A stretch of DNA of 64,000 nt from Harmothoe impar (Eukaryota > Annelida > Polychaeta > Phyllodocida > Polynoidae). Positions 54,775-64,000 of the stretch are shown here, in pieces (positions within the stretch are counted from its first letter, which is position 1; the number at the start of each line of letters is the position of its first letter). The notes under the pieces were generated by a model. That model was not told the origin of the DNA and did not search any database. It saw only the letters and a program-made list of their open reading frames with translations. The stretch lies in the NCBI GenBank assembly GCA_947462335.1, contig OX381714.1, forward strand, positions 60,681,800 through 60,745,799, in the 5' to 3' direction. Both the position numbers and the translations under genes were made by a program.

Positions 54775-55065
54775 GAGGGGGGGGGGGCTTGGTGGATTTT
54801 CCCGAAACAGCAATTCTTTTTCCACCCCCCCCCCCGCCCCCACCAATTAGGCGAAAGTTATCTCGACCCTCCCCTCACTAAGTTTGTATTTTGAGAAATG
54901 ACCCCCCCCCCCTTATCCCATGCAAACGGAGCATATTTTATTATGACCCCCCCCCCCCCATCATGGAGGCTTTTTCTGTTATGACCCCCTCCCCAATCGA
55001 GGGCCTGTTTTAATAATAAGACCCCTCGTCCCTATATCCACCAAGCCCCCCCCCCCCCCAGCCGG
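54775..55065. repeat. Foldback-like G/C homopolymer region
   Basis: Inverted G-run and C-run blocks around CTTGGTGGAT (left) and ATCCACCAAG (right, 55036-55047); ATGACCCCCC repeated between. Probably another TIR element with homopolymer expansion. Confidence 0.4.
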
Positions 55066-55136
55066 CAATAAATGACTCGGCCCTCAGGTCTGAATGCTGT
55101 CTGGGAGGCTGCGTGTTGCTGCTGGGGTTGGGCTTT

Positions 55137-55180
55137 TACCCTTTAAGGGCAGCAGAGTGATTTAATCCTTAAAGAGTGTC
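55137..55180. mobile_element. Family A left-end fragment
   Basis: TTACCCTTTAAGGGCAGCAG and GTGATTTAATCCTTAAAG. Confidence 0.45.
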
Positions 55181-55268
55181 CTGGCTTGAGAGGGTGGGGT
55201 GTTGGGTGGGACAGGGGGTCCCATATTGACCTGACGATTTTAAGAAATGCCTGTCACCCTGTAGAATT

Positions 55269-55638
55269 TAGGGCACTCAAAAATAAAAAGTTGTTTCTCA
55301 TCACCGCGCACATCATAAAAACCATATATTGCGAAAACTTTTTTCTTTTACATTTTTGATGAAAAAATATGTTAAAATTGGAAGAATATTGGCAAATTTG
55401 GTATCAAATTAAAGCTTATAAATGCTCTCAGTAATGCAGTCAGCTAAAAATAACTTGCATTCTAACAACTTTTGCTGATCAATTAACCCTGAATTACTAA
55501 AATGTAAAAATTGCTTGCGAAAAGTCCAAATTTCCCAATGTATTTATACGCCAAGTAAAAAAAATTACATAGAGATCGCCCTCTTCATATTTTTCACTGC
55601 TTGGTGATGAGAAACAACTTTTTTTTAAAGTGGCCTTA
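55269..55638. mobile_element. 370-bp MITE with AAAAGTTGTTTCTCATCACC arms
   Basis: TAGGGCACTCAAAAATAAAA + AGTTGTTTCTCATCACC left; GGTGATGAGAAACAACTT + AAAGTGGCCTTA right. TA edges. Confidence 0.75.
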
Positions 55639-55879
55639 GGGGTCTATTTTTAATATTTCATATCAAGGGTTTAGTCACTTTGAAGAGTCTTATTATTTTT
55701 GAGTGAACTATAACTATTTGTCATGTGCCAGTGAAACTTTGGCCAAAGAAAAATGTTTTGAGAACTCAAACTGAACTCTCTAGACCAATGCAAAAACGAC
55801 CAGTACTGAGAAAGCCCTGATCCTCTTGTCTTTCTGTTTCCTCTCCCCTAAAGTCACCTCTCTATAGTCAATAACACCC

Positions 55880-56112
55880 TCCTTTAAGGACCGCAAAACA
55901 CGTTAAGGATTGTGTTCATTTGTCATCAAGATGCACAAACACATTGATGGCGCTACGTCGTGCATCATACCGACACTTCGGGAGTGTATCAACCCCACAG
56001 GGTCGTCATGATGCATGAATGCAGCCCTGTCGAGTTACTCGCCAGGGCTGCTGTTATGCATCATGACGACCAAGGACATATTGCACTAAAGCATTATGCA
56101 GCCCTTAAAGGG
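55880..56112. mobile_element. Family A element
   Basis: CCTTTAAGGACCGCAAAAC left; palindrome 56005-56066; right GCAGCCCTTAAAGGG. First palindrome mostly lost. Confidence 0.7.
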
Positions 56113-56260
56113 TCCCCCCTTGGAGGGTGACTTTGTCTGTTAGTGGTCAATACGTGGTGGTTTATGCTGGTGTTATCAGGGTGTCTGCTTCAGTAACCTC
56201 CTAACCTGCAGACCCCCTGTACAACACCCTCTGGGGTGGGGCAAGGAGGGGTACATCACC

Positions 56261-56628
56261 CAGTGTTTGCGAAAACATGCAGGACAGTGGCAATGTCCAC
56301 CTAAAATGCCACCTGTCCAGCAGATTGCCAAGTGTAGCAGGACTGAATGTTCAGTCGCATGTTGGGCTTTTTTGAACTAAAAGAATTCAGTTGGTTTTCT
56401 CAAGCTAAAATATATTTGTCAATATACTGTATGAAACTATGTATCTATCCTGATTTGGCCATAAATGATATATAACATATTTTTGTGTACAATACTAATT
56501 TACATTTAAAATGCATAAATCAACAGGTATGTGGCTATCCGGTCCTTTAAAAATGTAGCCGGTCCTGCAACATTGAAAATTTGCAGGACTGAATGTCCTG
56601 TGGCACGAAAAAGTTTTCGCAAAGACTG
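56261..56628 (+). mobile_element. Family B element, copy 4
   Basis: CAGTGTTTGCGAAAACATGC ... AAGTTTTCGCAAAGACTG. Lacks an exact 6-bp duplication. Opposite in orientation to the copy at 56917. Confidence 0.75.
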
Positions 56629-56816
56629 ATATTCACCGTGTTAACGCGTTAAAGACAGCGTAAAGCTTCAGTAGGCCTACCCTGCTAACCTGCTCCTATC
56701 GATACTCCTGCATACCCCTACACACTGGAATGGGTGTGTGGGGGGTCGTTGGGGGGGGGGGGAGTTAAATCCTTTAAGGGCAGCATGGTGATTCAATACT
56801 CTGCTAGCCCTCTCCT

Positions 56817-56922
56817 ACACAGAGAAAATAAGTGAGTTAAGAGGGAGGGCTTATGCTTCCCTATTAAAAGAGGGGAGACATTTTGGAGGCGACCTGAACT
56901 CCCCTTTGACTGTATTCAGTCT
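56817..56922. mobile_element. Family E MITE fragment
   Basis: ACACAGAGAAAATAAGTGAG left; GGAGGCGACCTGAACTCCCC right arm; joined directly to family B. Confidence 0.55.
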
Positions 56923-57225
56923 TTGCGAAAACTTTTTAATGCCAAGGGACATTCGGTCCTGCAAATTTTCAATGTTCAAGGACCGGCTACATTTTTGGAG
57001 GACCGGATAGCCACACAGCTGATAATTTCTGCATCTTAGATATAAAAGAGTGTTGTCCATTAAAAATACATTTATTTATAATCATTTATGTCCAAATCGG
57101 GATAGATATATAGTTTTACACAGTATATTGACATACATATTTCAGCTTTGGAAGCCCAATTGAATTCTTCTAGTTCAGAAAAGCCTTATGTGTGACTGGA
57201 CATCCGGTCCTGTTACACTTGTCAA
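56917..57225 (-). mobile_element. Family B element, copy 5, one end lost
   Basis: CAGTCTTTGCGAAAACTTTT at its left; middle matches copy 4 in reverse. Ends near CGGTCCTGTTACACTTGTCA without the second inverted end. Confidence 0.7.
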
Positions 57226-57593
57226 TCACCGTGTTAACCACTTAAACCTTTAAGGACAGCATAGTGCTTTAATACCCTCCTAACCTGCCCATAGCACTTG
57301 GTGCCTTTAGTGGTTATTGCTGCAATCTCTAACAGCTTGTTCTAAACTGGTTAAACCTATATCCCTTTAAGAGCAGTGTAGGGGCTAGGGTTAATGCACT
57401 ACACTTTTATAAAATATATGCATATTGCACAGCGGATGGAAGTAAAACGATAAAACCTCTTCCAGACTGTATCAACTTATTTAGTATTCGCTATGGTTCT
57501 TACAGAATGAGCAGGCGACGAATCAATGAATGTACCTAGTATTGCTTTAAAGTTGTTCAGGTAAAGTTTTAAACTTTGTTAAATAAATACCCA

Positions 57594-58622
57594 TCAGTAA
57601 ACAGACAGCACACCAGCCTCGGTCCAACTACTTACTCCTCCCAATTCCCAATCCTGAAGGACTACAGTAGGTCTGTGAGCTGTTGGTGAGGCTGACACAG
57701 GCTGCCTACAGTAGGTCTGTGAGCTGTTGGTGAGGCAGACACAGGCTGCCTGTAGTAGGTCTGTGAGCTGTTGGTGAGGCTGACAGAGGCTGTCTGTAGT
57801 AGGTCTGTGAGCTGTTGGTGAGGCTGACACAGGCTGCCTGTAGTAGGTCTGTGAGCTGTTGGTGAGGCTGACACAGGCTGCCTGTAGTAGGTCTGTGAGC
57901 TGTTGGTGAGGCTGACACAGGCTGCCTACAGTAGGTATGTGAGCTGTCGGTGAGGCTGACACAGGCTGCCTGTAGTAGGTCTGTGAGCTGTTGGTGAGGC
58001 TGACACAGGCTGCCTGTAGTAGGTCTGTGAGCTGTTGGTGAGGCTGACACAGGCTGCCTACAGTAGGGCTGTGAGCTGTTGGTGAGGCCGACACAGGCTG
58101 CCTGTAGTAGGTCTGTGAGCTGTTGGTGAGGCCGACACAGGCTGCCTGTAGTAGGTCTGTGAGCTGTTGGTGAGGCCGACACAGGCTGCCTGTAGTAGGT
58201 CTGTGAGCTGTTGGTGAGGCTGACACAGGCTGCCTACAATAGGTCTGTGAGCTGTTGGTGAGGCTGACACAGGCTGCCTGTAGTAGGTCTGTGAGCTGTT
58301 GGTGAGGCTGGCACAGGCTGCCTGTAGTAGGTCTGTGAGCTGTTGGTGAGGCTGACACAGGCTGCCTGTAGTAGGTCTGTGAGCTGTTGGTGAGGCTGAC
58401 ACAGGCTGCCTGTAGTAGGTCTGTGAGCTGTTGGTGAGGCTGACACAGGCTGCCTGTAGTAGGTCTGTGAGCTGTTGGTGAGGCTGACACAGGCTGCCTG
58501 TAGTAGGTCTGTGAGCTGTTTGTGAGGCTGACATAGGCTACCTGTAGTAGGTCTGTGAGCTGTTGGTGAGGCTGACAGAGGCTGCCTACAGTAGGTCTGT
58601 GACCTGTTGGTGAGGCTGACAC
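57594..58622 (-). other. 342-codon minus-strand frame across the minisatellite; probably not a gene
   Basis: Translation cycles through QPHQQLTDLL, QAACVSLTNSSQTY and RQPVSASPTAHRPT, i.e. the same 44-bp DNA in three phases. Overlapping long frames in the other two phases show the openness comes from the unit lacking stops in any phase. There is no promoter or splice evidence and no known protein match. Confidence 0.2.
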
Positions 58623-58634
58623 AGGCTGCCTGAA
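57661..58634. repeat. 44-bp minisatellite, about 22 units
   Basis: Unit built from GTAGGTCTGTGAGCTGTTGG + TGAGGCTGACACAGGCTGCC + TACA or TGTA. Unit identity is about 95 percent. Because 44 is not a multiple of three, three consecutive units (132 bp) are read in three phases before the peptide repeats. Confidence 0.95.
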
Positions 58635-58980
58635 GTAGTTCTCTGATTTGTCGGAGAAGCTGACAAAGGCTGCTATATTCCAATGCCTTAAACTAACCCA
58701 TTGGCAAAGAAAATATGTCTCAGTATGGAAGCGCAGAGGTGAGCCAAATCATTGGAGATACACTCTCTCCCCCATCCTTCTCCCTCCCACCCAGCAAAGT
58801 TTGTTTAAAAGCTAGACTCTTTAATCAAAAAACACATCTATTTCCATAAATCCCTCTAAGCCTGGTGTGGGTTGAATGCTCAATGACTGCTAACTGCGTC
58901 TACCTGGGAGGGGGAGAAGGGAGGGAGGAGGGAATGTTCTGCATAGTCGGCATTTATTGGTAGCTTTAGACCTATAGTTA

Positions 58981-59175
58981 ATTAGCCCTTTAAGGGTCGC
59001 CTGGTGCTCTCTAATGCCCCTGGAATGCAGCACTGGTGAGTTACTGGCCAGGGCTGCACTCATGCATCATGCTGACCCTATGGGAGAGTATCGATTCCAT
59101 AGAATTGGCATGATGCATTTATGCAGCCGTGGCTAGTTACTCGCGAGGGCTGTATTCAGGCATTAGACTCTTTGT
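58981..59175. mobile_element. Family A element, right end lost
   Basis: CCCTTTAAGGGTCGCCTGG left; two degraded palindromes around GTGAGTTACTGGCCAG and CTAGTTACTCGCGAG. Confidence 0.65.
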
Positions 59176-59222
59176 TGTCATGATGCATGAATGCAGCCCC
59201 CGCGAGTAACTCGCACTATACA
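59176..59222. mobile_element. Family A fragment
   Basis: GTCATGATGCATGAATGCAG and CCCGCGAGTAACTCG. Confidence 0.5.
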
Positions 59223-59389
59223 ATCCTAAGTTATGAGTATAGACAGGGCTGGTGATTTAATTCATGAGAGGATATATGTCCCTTTATGGAAGCAAAGATT
59301 TGATTTCATGGCTGCATATTTCATTTACTTGCTCCTTTTCTTTAGCAGACGACAGAACGACACCTTAGGTCCTTTTGATGCCATGATGC

Positions 59390-59545
59390 ATCAATGCAGA
59401 GCCGGTGAGTACTCCAGTGGTGCAACTCTCAGTGCATCATGCCGAAACAGCACTGAGGTAGTGTATCAACCATGTAGAGTCAGCATGATGCATCTGTGCA
59501 GAATTACTTGCCATGGCTGCATTCAGGCATCAAAGGGAAAGAATT
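59390..59545. mobile_element. Family A remnant
   Basis: GATGCATCAATGCAGAGCCG, CATCATGCCGAAACAGC and GGCTGCATTCAGGCATCA. Confidence 0.45.
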
Positions 59546-59931
59546 CGCCAGTCACCTAGCAAACTGCACCCTGCTGAGCACCCCCTATGATGCTCTAATT
59601 TCTGTTGTTTATGTTAATTAGCGTCAGGGCCATATCATATGCAGTGAAGTGTGATTAGAGATTGAAATGGTGAAATTTCACCAAGAAAGTATACCCAGTA
59701 AAATGGTGGAGGTGGCAGATACATACAAGATTGAATCTGAGTCTGCAAGGATATGTAAACGTAAAATACATAGGATTAGAAGAGCCACACGAGACCAACA
59801 AATGTTCGGATTACTCGCCCCTTGGTGATAAACCCCCAAGGGGACATCACTTGGCTAATCCTTCTCCTCTCAGTACCATTATGCATACTGATCTACAGTG
59901 ACATGAGAGACAGTCTATCTGATATGTGACC

Positions 59932-60002
59932 GGGGATGTAGCTCAATGGTAGAGCACCCGCTTTGGAGTGGGAGGGCCCGGGTTTGAATCCCAGTGTCTC
60001 CG
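59932..60002 (+). tRNA. tRNA-Ala-like gene with a 6-nt anticodon loop (possible pseudogene)
   Basis: All four arms fold. The acceptor GGGGATG pairs with TGTCTCC and has the G3-U70 pair that defines alanine tRNAs. D-arm GCTC/GAGC. Anticodon stem CCCGC/GTGGG encloses TTTGGA. T-arm CCGGG/CCCAG has one mismatch. A-box TAGCTCAATGGT and B-box GGTTTGAATCC are good, and TTTTT follows at 60013-60017. The loop is one base shorter than normal: relative to a TGC alanine loop (TTTGCAT) one base is lost and the anticodon reads TGG-like. The base after the acceptor stem is G rather than A. A decayed tRNA-Ala(TGC) is the simplest reading. Confidence 0.7.
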
Positions 60003-60114
60003 AGAAACATTATTTTTAGAGAAACCATGTCCCTCACAGCACTATGCATTATGCTGCCTTTAACCCACGGTGGAGGGCTAAGACAAAGGATTCACACCTT
60101 GGTTATATTGCATA

Positions 60115-60272
60115 CCCGAGGGTTAAGTCAGATAGACTACACCTGGCCAGGGTCCTTACACATACGCACTGCCCACTGGTCATCGACTCGGTGTATAACA
60201 CCTCGTCTTGACCCTGTGGGGCAGTGGGTATATGGAAGAACCGTGTCCAGGTGTAGTCTATCTAACACTTAA
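60115..60272. mobile_element. Inverted-repeat element with AGATAGACTACACCTGG arms
   Basis: AGATAGACTACACCTGGCCA left; CCAGGTGTAGTCTATCTAAC right; second pair CAGGGTC / GACCCTG and CACTGCCCAC / GGGGCAGTGG inside. Confidence 0.65.
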
Positions 60273-60426
60273 AGCTCCCTATTGCCTTTTTCACTGTTGC
60301 CTACCCTCTTCCCCATCCCTAGGCTTCTCTCCTGTCTATTTTCATTGATACTTCCAATACCCTGTACATATACCTCTCTATCCCTACTTTTACTGCTCTA
60401 CCTTTCTGCACCATCTTAATTCACAT

Positions 60427-60725
60427 TTAACCCTTCAAGGGTTGCACAGTGCTTTAAGGTGCTATGCCCTTTGTTGTCATGATGCATGAATGCAGCCCTG
60501 GTGTGCAACTCACCATGGCTGTATTCATGCATCATGCCAAGCCTGCGGGGGTTCCTCCCAAGGGCTGCATTCATGCATCATGACAATACAGGGCATAATG
60601 CATTAAAGTGGCATAATCACCGAGCATATGCCATTCACAATTCTAGTACTGTTCTAGTCTTCTATGTGGTAAGTGCGAGTGGTGAGAATGCCCCTTTAAA
60701 GCACTAGGCGGCATTTAAAGACTTA
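60427..60725. mobile_element. Family A element with family L inside
   Basis: TTAACCCTTCAAGGGTTGC left; L interrupts after GCATTAAAG; right end GGCGGCATTTAAAGACTTAA. Confidence 0.7.
60604..60699. mobile_element. Family L short element, copy 2 (about 96 bp)
   Basis: AAAGTGGCATAATCACCGAG left, GAGTGGTGAGAATGCCCCTT right; shared with 31051-31142. Confidence 0.6.
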
Positions 60726-60928
60726 ATCTATGGCTCGGTCTGGCTCCCCGGTCACTCCCCACATCTATACTACCGGGGTCGTATTCAGGTCGGGCCGGCT
60801 TCTCCGAGCGAGCCCGGTCCTAACGACCACAGTCCAATCCATCAGTTCCTACCCATGATGCATCACACCGAACCAGCCCAGACTCCAGCCCCCTGTCCAG
60901 GGTAGTCTATAGTACATGATTTACTCAC

Positions 60929-60974
60929 TAGGTGGACATACTAGCTCTGTTAGTATAGAGTCTATGAGCGCCAT
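60929..60974 (-). CDS. Possible first coding exon, unknown protein
   Basis: On the minus strand an ATG at 60974 in a CTCCAAGATGGCG context opens a frame reading MALIDSILTELVCPP. After 46 nt comes CTA|GTGAGTAAAT, a strong splice donor. The start codon lies inside a YY1 motif (CAAGATGGCGC), as at many animal TSS-proximal start codons. No homology is recognised. Without the donor the frame ends three codons later. Confidence 0.3.
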
Positions 60975-61502
60975 CTTGGAGTAGAAGTTCTCCTACCTGG
61001 AGGTGACATCATACTTTGATTGATTGATTGGGTTGTTTTACGTTTAAGTGTACTGTGACGCCTGGCACATATCTCAAGTTGGCAAGGAGTCAGCCACAAA
61101 TAGTGGTAGTCTGCCTCACAGTAGTAGGACAGATATGTATTGCCACTTGCCCATTATAGCAGAAAACCGCTACCGGGGCAGATCTCTTACTCTTTTCGAA
61201 GAATAGCAAGTGTTCTTTTATTTGCCTGGTCCTATATACCTGGTCTAGTACCATAGTAGGCAGGGTCAGACAAACCACGGCCTTTGATATCTCAGACGTG
61301 GTTCAGCAAGAAGGCCCGGGCCCGTGCATATGGGCAGCGGCTGCCAAAACAGCTTACCTGACTTGCAGTGACCTTGCAGAGTGCAAGGTTTTCCAACATA
61401 GATACCTGCACCAATCAGACAGCCTGTTTCCCCAGAGGCTCGAGTGGATCAAGACTGCTCATACAACAGTACCCTGGCGTCATTTTGAATCTTGCCTAGT
61501 TC

Positions 61503-61636
61503 AGAGATGCCACTCCCTCATTGATAGAAAGTAGGGGATCTTCACAATTTGGTCAATAAGAATCTAAATGAACACAATACAAAAATCCCTGCCAAAAAGT
61601 AGGAATTACTACAATAGCATGATAAGTGGCATCTCT
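61503..61636. mobile_element. Family N element (134 bp)
   Basis: AGAGATGCCACTCCC left, AAGTGGCATCTCT right; interior AGAAAGTAGGGGATCTTCAC and AAAAAGTAGGAATT. Confidence 0.75.
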
Positions 61637-61640
61637 GCTA

Positions 61641-62255
61641 GTATTAGCAGGAGCCTGGGCAAGATTGAAGACTAGGTACCATCAGGACCCTCATCTAGTT
61701 GTGACATGAGTCTGGGCAGGACTAGGTACCATCACGACCCTTGCCTAGTTGTGGCAGGAGTCTGTACAGGACTAGGTACCACCAGGACCCTTACTTAAAT
61801 GTGGCAGGAGTCTGTGCAGGACTAGGTACCACCAGGACCCTTACTTAGTTGTGGCAGGAGTCTGTACAGGACTAGGTACCACCAGGACCCTTACCTAGTT
61901 GTGACAGGAGACTGGTTAGGACTAGGTACCACTAGTACCCTTACCTAGTTGTGACAGGAGTCTGGGCAGGACTAGGTACCACCAGGACCCTTACCTAGTT
62001 GTGACAGGAGTCTGTACAGAACTAGGTACCACCAGGACCCTTACCTAGTTGTGGTAAGAGTCTGTACAGGACTGGGTACCACCAGGACCCTTACCTAGTG
62101 GTGACAGGAGTCTAGGTACCACCAGGACCCTTACCTAGTGGTGACAGGAGTCTGGGTTCCACCAGGACCCTTACCTACTTGCCGCAGGAGGCTGTACAGG
62201 ACCAAGTACCACCAGGACCCTTACATAGTGGTAGCAGGAGTCTGTACAGGACTCT
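61641..62255. repeat. 50-bp tandem repeat, about 12 units
   Basis: Units contain ACTAGGTACCACCAGGACCC, TTACCTAGTTGTG and AGGAGTCTGTACAGG, with ACTAGGTACC at 61771, 61821, 61871, 61921 and 61971. Confidence 0.9.
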
Positions 62256-62262
62256 GCCCCAA

Positions 62263-62903
62263 TCCCTCTTCTTCGCCTCCCTACCAAACACCTTTGTGGT
62301 CTGATATCATATATATTCCATCTTACTTGATTGGAAAAATATATGTCTATGTTATTTTCTCCTGTTGCTCCCTCATTCACATTCATGCGGCATATCTATT
62401 CCCTAGAGACTTCCAAGGACTGACATGTATATTCCAAATCAGAACTGACTGTGAGAGTGTGTCTTTCAGTTGTTATCATATATTGTGTTGTATTAGCTCA
62501 CCCAGACTCACTCATCTTACAGGCCTCTCTTCTACAATGTGGTATCTGCTCGGGCATTTTCCTGCCGGTGTTAGCTTAGGTCTCCAATTAAGAGGTGTTT
62601 CTTTGGCAATTTTCAATATTCACAATGTCTTTGATGTGTTGATGACCTAGCTATTGCCGTGTCAACTGGCTGCATGAAACCCTGTCATTTGACCCTTTAT
62701 AAAGAAAAGTGTATCAGAGTGAATATACATAAAGATTAACCTTTAAGCACCTGAGTGTATGTCAAATGTCATGACAGGCCGGCTGGTGCCCTCGTTGGCT
62801 AAGGATTCTTAGAGGGAAATTCACTAACATTTGCGACATGGGTGTCTTGACAAGGGTCTGAAAACTAGTGGCATCATTTGTAAATGTTCCCTTAATACTC
62901 TTC
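62263..62903. other. Stretch without recognised gene
   Basis: A frame of moderate length overlaps this region but shows no motif, and its first part lies in the 50-bp array. No repeat family was recognised. Confidence 0.3.
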
Positions 62904-63111
62904 TTAACCCTTTAATGGTCACATAGTGGTTTAATGTGCTACGTCCTTGAGGGCTGCAATCGTGTAGACTCTTCGGGAGTGTATTCCACCCTGTAGGGTC
63001 GGCATGATGCATGAATGTATCCGTGGCGAGTTACTCGCCAGGGCTGCATTCATACACCATTGCAACAAGGGAATACTGCATCAAAGCACTATGCGGACCT
63101 AAATGGGTTAA
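62904..63111. mobile_element. Family A element
   Basis: TTAACCCTTTAATGGTCAC left; palindrome 63005-63060; right end GCGGACCTAAATGGGTTAA. Its right TTAA is shared with the next element. Confidence 0.75.
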
Positions 63112-63484
63112 AGTGACACGGTCCGATTTTTTCCATATTTTGAATCCTCCTTAAATGTGTTCGGAATGTTGCTACAGTATCATATTTCGAGGATGGGGCA
63201 CAATGAAATATCGTTCATGGGCAATAAGAGCCAATTTAGAGGGTCCCATCTGAGCACAGGTATACACTTTTGCAGTATACATGTATTCTCAAGGGTGGAC
63301 TAATAGTGTGCACTCCAAAAGTCTCAAGTTAAATAAATCTTATAATTGGCCAAATTCTAGGCTGAATTCTCGGTAATAATATTTAACAAAGTAAGTGGAG
63401 CATGACGTATGGCCATATTGAATATTCTGATTTATTCCTGAAAGAAATTAATTTTTGAGCCCTGATCATCGGATGTCACTTTAA
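63108..63484. mobile_element. 377-bp element with TTAA edges and AGTGACA ends
   Basis: TTAAAGTGACACGGTCCGAT left; ATCGGATGTCACTTTAA right. TTAA edges suggest the same target preference as family A, but the ends are unrelated. Confidence 0.6.
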
Positions 63485-63507
63485 TATGTTGTGATGAGAA
63501 TGCTTAC

Positions 63508-63546
63508 CTTGGGCAGGACGTGGGCCGTTAGCAGGGGGTCTACCGC
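63508..63546 (-). CDS. Possible 39-nt internal exon of a minus-strand gene
   Basis: On the minus strand a pyrimidine tract and acceptor (TTTTCCCATTCTGTGTTGTAG) precede a GC-rich 39-nt block, which is followed by the donor AAG|GTAAGCAT. The block is 13 codons. In phase 0 it reads AVDPLLTAHVLPK; in another open phase it reads GRPPANGPRPAQ. The GC content contrasts with AT-rich flanks. Known microexons have this size, but partner exons were not located, so the gene is unknown. Confidence 0.4.
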
Positions 63547-63970
63547 CTACAACACAGAATGGGAAAACAGTCGTAAATTCAAACATGTAGTGGTATGATT
63601 ATACGGAAATCCCTGGGAAAAAAAGTAAAAACTCCCCTGCAAGGGTTGTCATTGGATTCATAGGTATAGATATATATCGAGGTCAGCATTGCTTTTATTG
63701 AAACATTGTTTTACGCGAGGTGAAATTAACTGGTTTTTTTTTCAGATTTATCATGGAAATAAACACATATATTTCTCTTGTTTCTATATGTATATTGAAT
63801 AACTGATATATTGCTATATTGACATCAAAATGGTGAATAACTAATATTATAAATAACCTATAAAATTCTATATTAATGAGACCCCTGCTGTAGTCTATAG
63901 TAATAGGAAAATGATTAACTCTAGGCTTGGGAAATTAGAGTATAACAATATCGCACAGAATTGAATGTGG
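63547..63970. other. AT-rich stretch, possible intron
   Basis: If the 39-nt exon is real, this is the upstream intron. No other exon-like block is visible. Confidence 0.3.
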
Positions 63971-63971
63971 C

Positions 63972-64000
63972 AGAGATGCCACTCCCTGGATGCCAAAATG
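63972..64000. mobile_element. Family N left end, cut by the window edge
   Basis: AGAGATGCCACTCCC matches the left end of the copy at 61503. Confidence 0.5.

Noticed and set aside
57661..58634. CRISPR-like array because of regular 44-bp repeats
   Set aside because: There are no unique spacers; units are contiguous, so it is a minisatellite in a eukaryotic genome.
61641..62255. CRISPR-like regular repeat
   Set aside because: 50-bp units are contiguous with no spacers.
62138..62650. 170-codon plus-strand frame
   Set aside because: Starts in the 50-bp array and has no recognisable domain or splice context.

Overview
This 64 kb window is intergenic, repeat-dominated animal DNA. The sequence is moderately AT-rich, with many short terminal-inverted-repeat elements, minisatellites, one tRNA-like gene, and no long conserved host coding sequence. 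The style (very dense families of non-autonomous DNA transposons nested in each other, a Gypsy-like LTR element, a truncated LINE) suggests a marine invertebrate, perhaps a mollusc or another lophotrochozoan. That assignment is a guess; nothing here fixes the species.

Layout. Positions 1-7258 are read as the 3' part of an LTR retrotransposon. It has the basic C-terminal end of a polyprotein (1-198), a 1278-codon uninterrupted ORF (1145-4981) in the place where retroviruses carry env, a 1.5 kb non-coding trailer, a purine tract (6466-6479) and a 3' LTR (6480-7258) with a TATA box and AATAAA. The ORF product is not envelope-like: it has paired C2H2-type zinc-finger signatures, a long coiled coil and a coding minisatellite.

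From 7.3 to 64 kb the window is a mosaic of small transposons. The dominant family (called family A here, about 40 full or partial copies) has TTAA target duplications, CCCTTTAAGG ends and two internal, nearly perfect palindromes of about 57 bp. Its TTAA and CCCTT ends recall piggyBac MITEs. Other families named here: B (CAGTC ends, 6-bp target duplications), C, D, E, F, J (6-bp target duplications), N, H (1.4 kb, carrying two minisatellites) and several single foldbacks. Nesting of B, J, H, L and a hAT-like element inside A copies gives a relative chronology, with A older than those insertions.

Tandem arrays: a 146-bp satellite with an RFX-type X-box per unit (24295-25400), a GA array inside a duplicated flank (22687-23232), a 13-bp array (41551-41680), a 4.4 kb degenerate array with the GAGCTGCTC motif (47560-51960), a 44-bp minisatellite open in all three minus-strand frames (57661-58634) and a 50-bp array (61641-62255).

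Host signals are sparse: a tRNA-Ala-like gene with a shortened anticodon loop (59932-60002), a possible 39-nt minus-strand exon with good splice sites (63508-63546), a possible minus-strand first coding exon (60929-60974), and several promoter-like patches (E-box at 21761, ETS/YY1 near 26900, NF-Y/E2F/CRE near 54600). All host-gene calls are low to moderate confidence because homology and RNA evidence could not be consulted.
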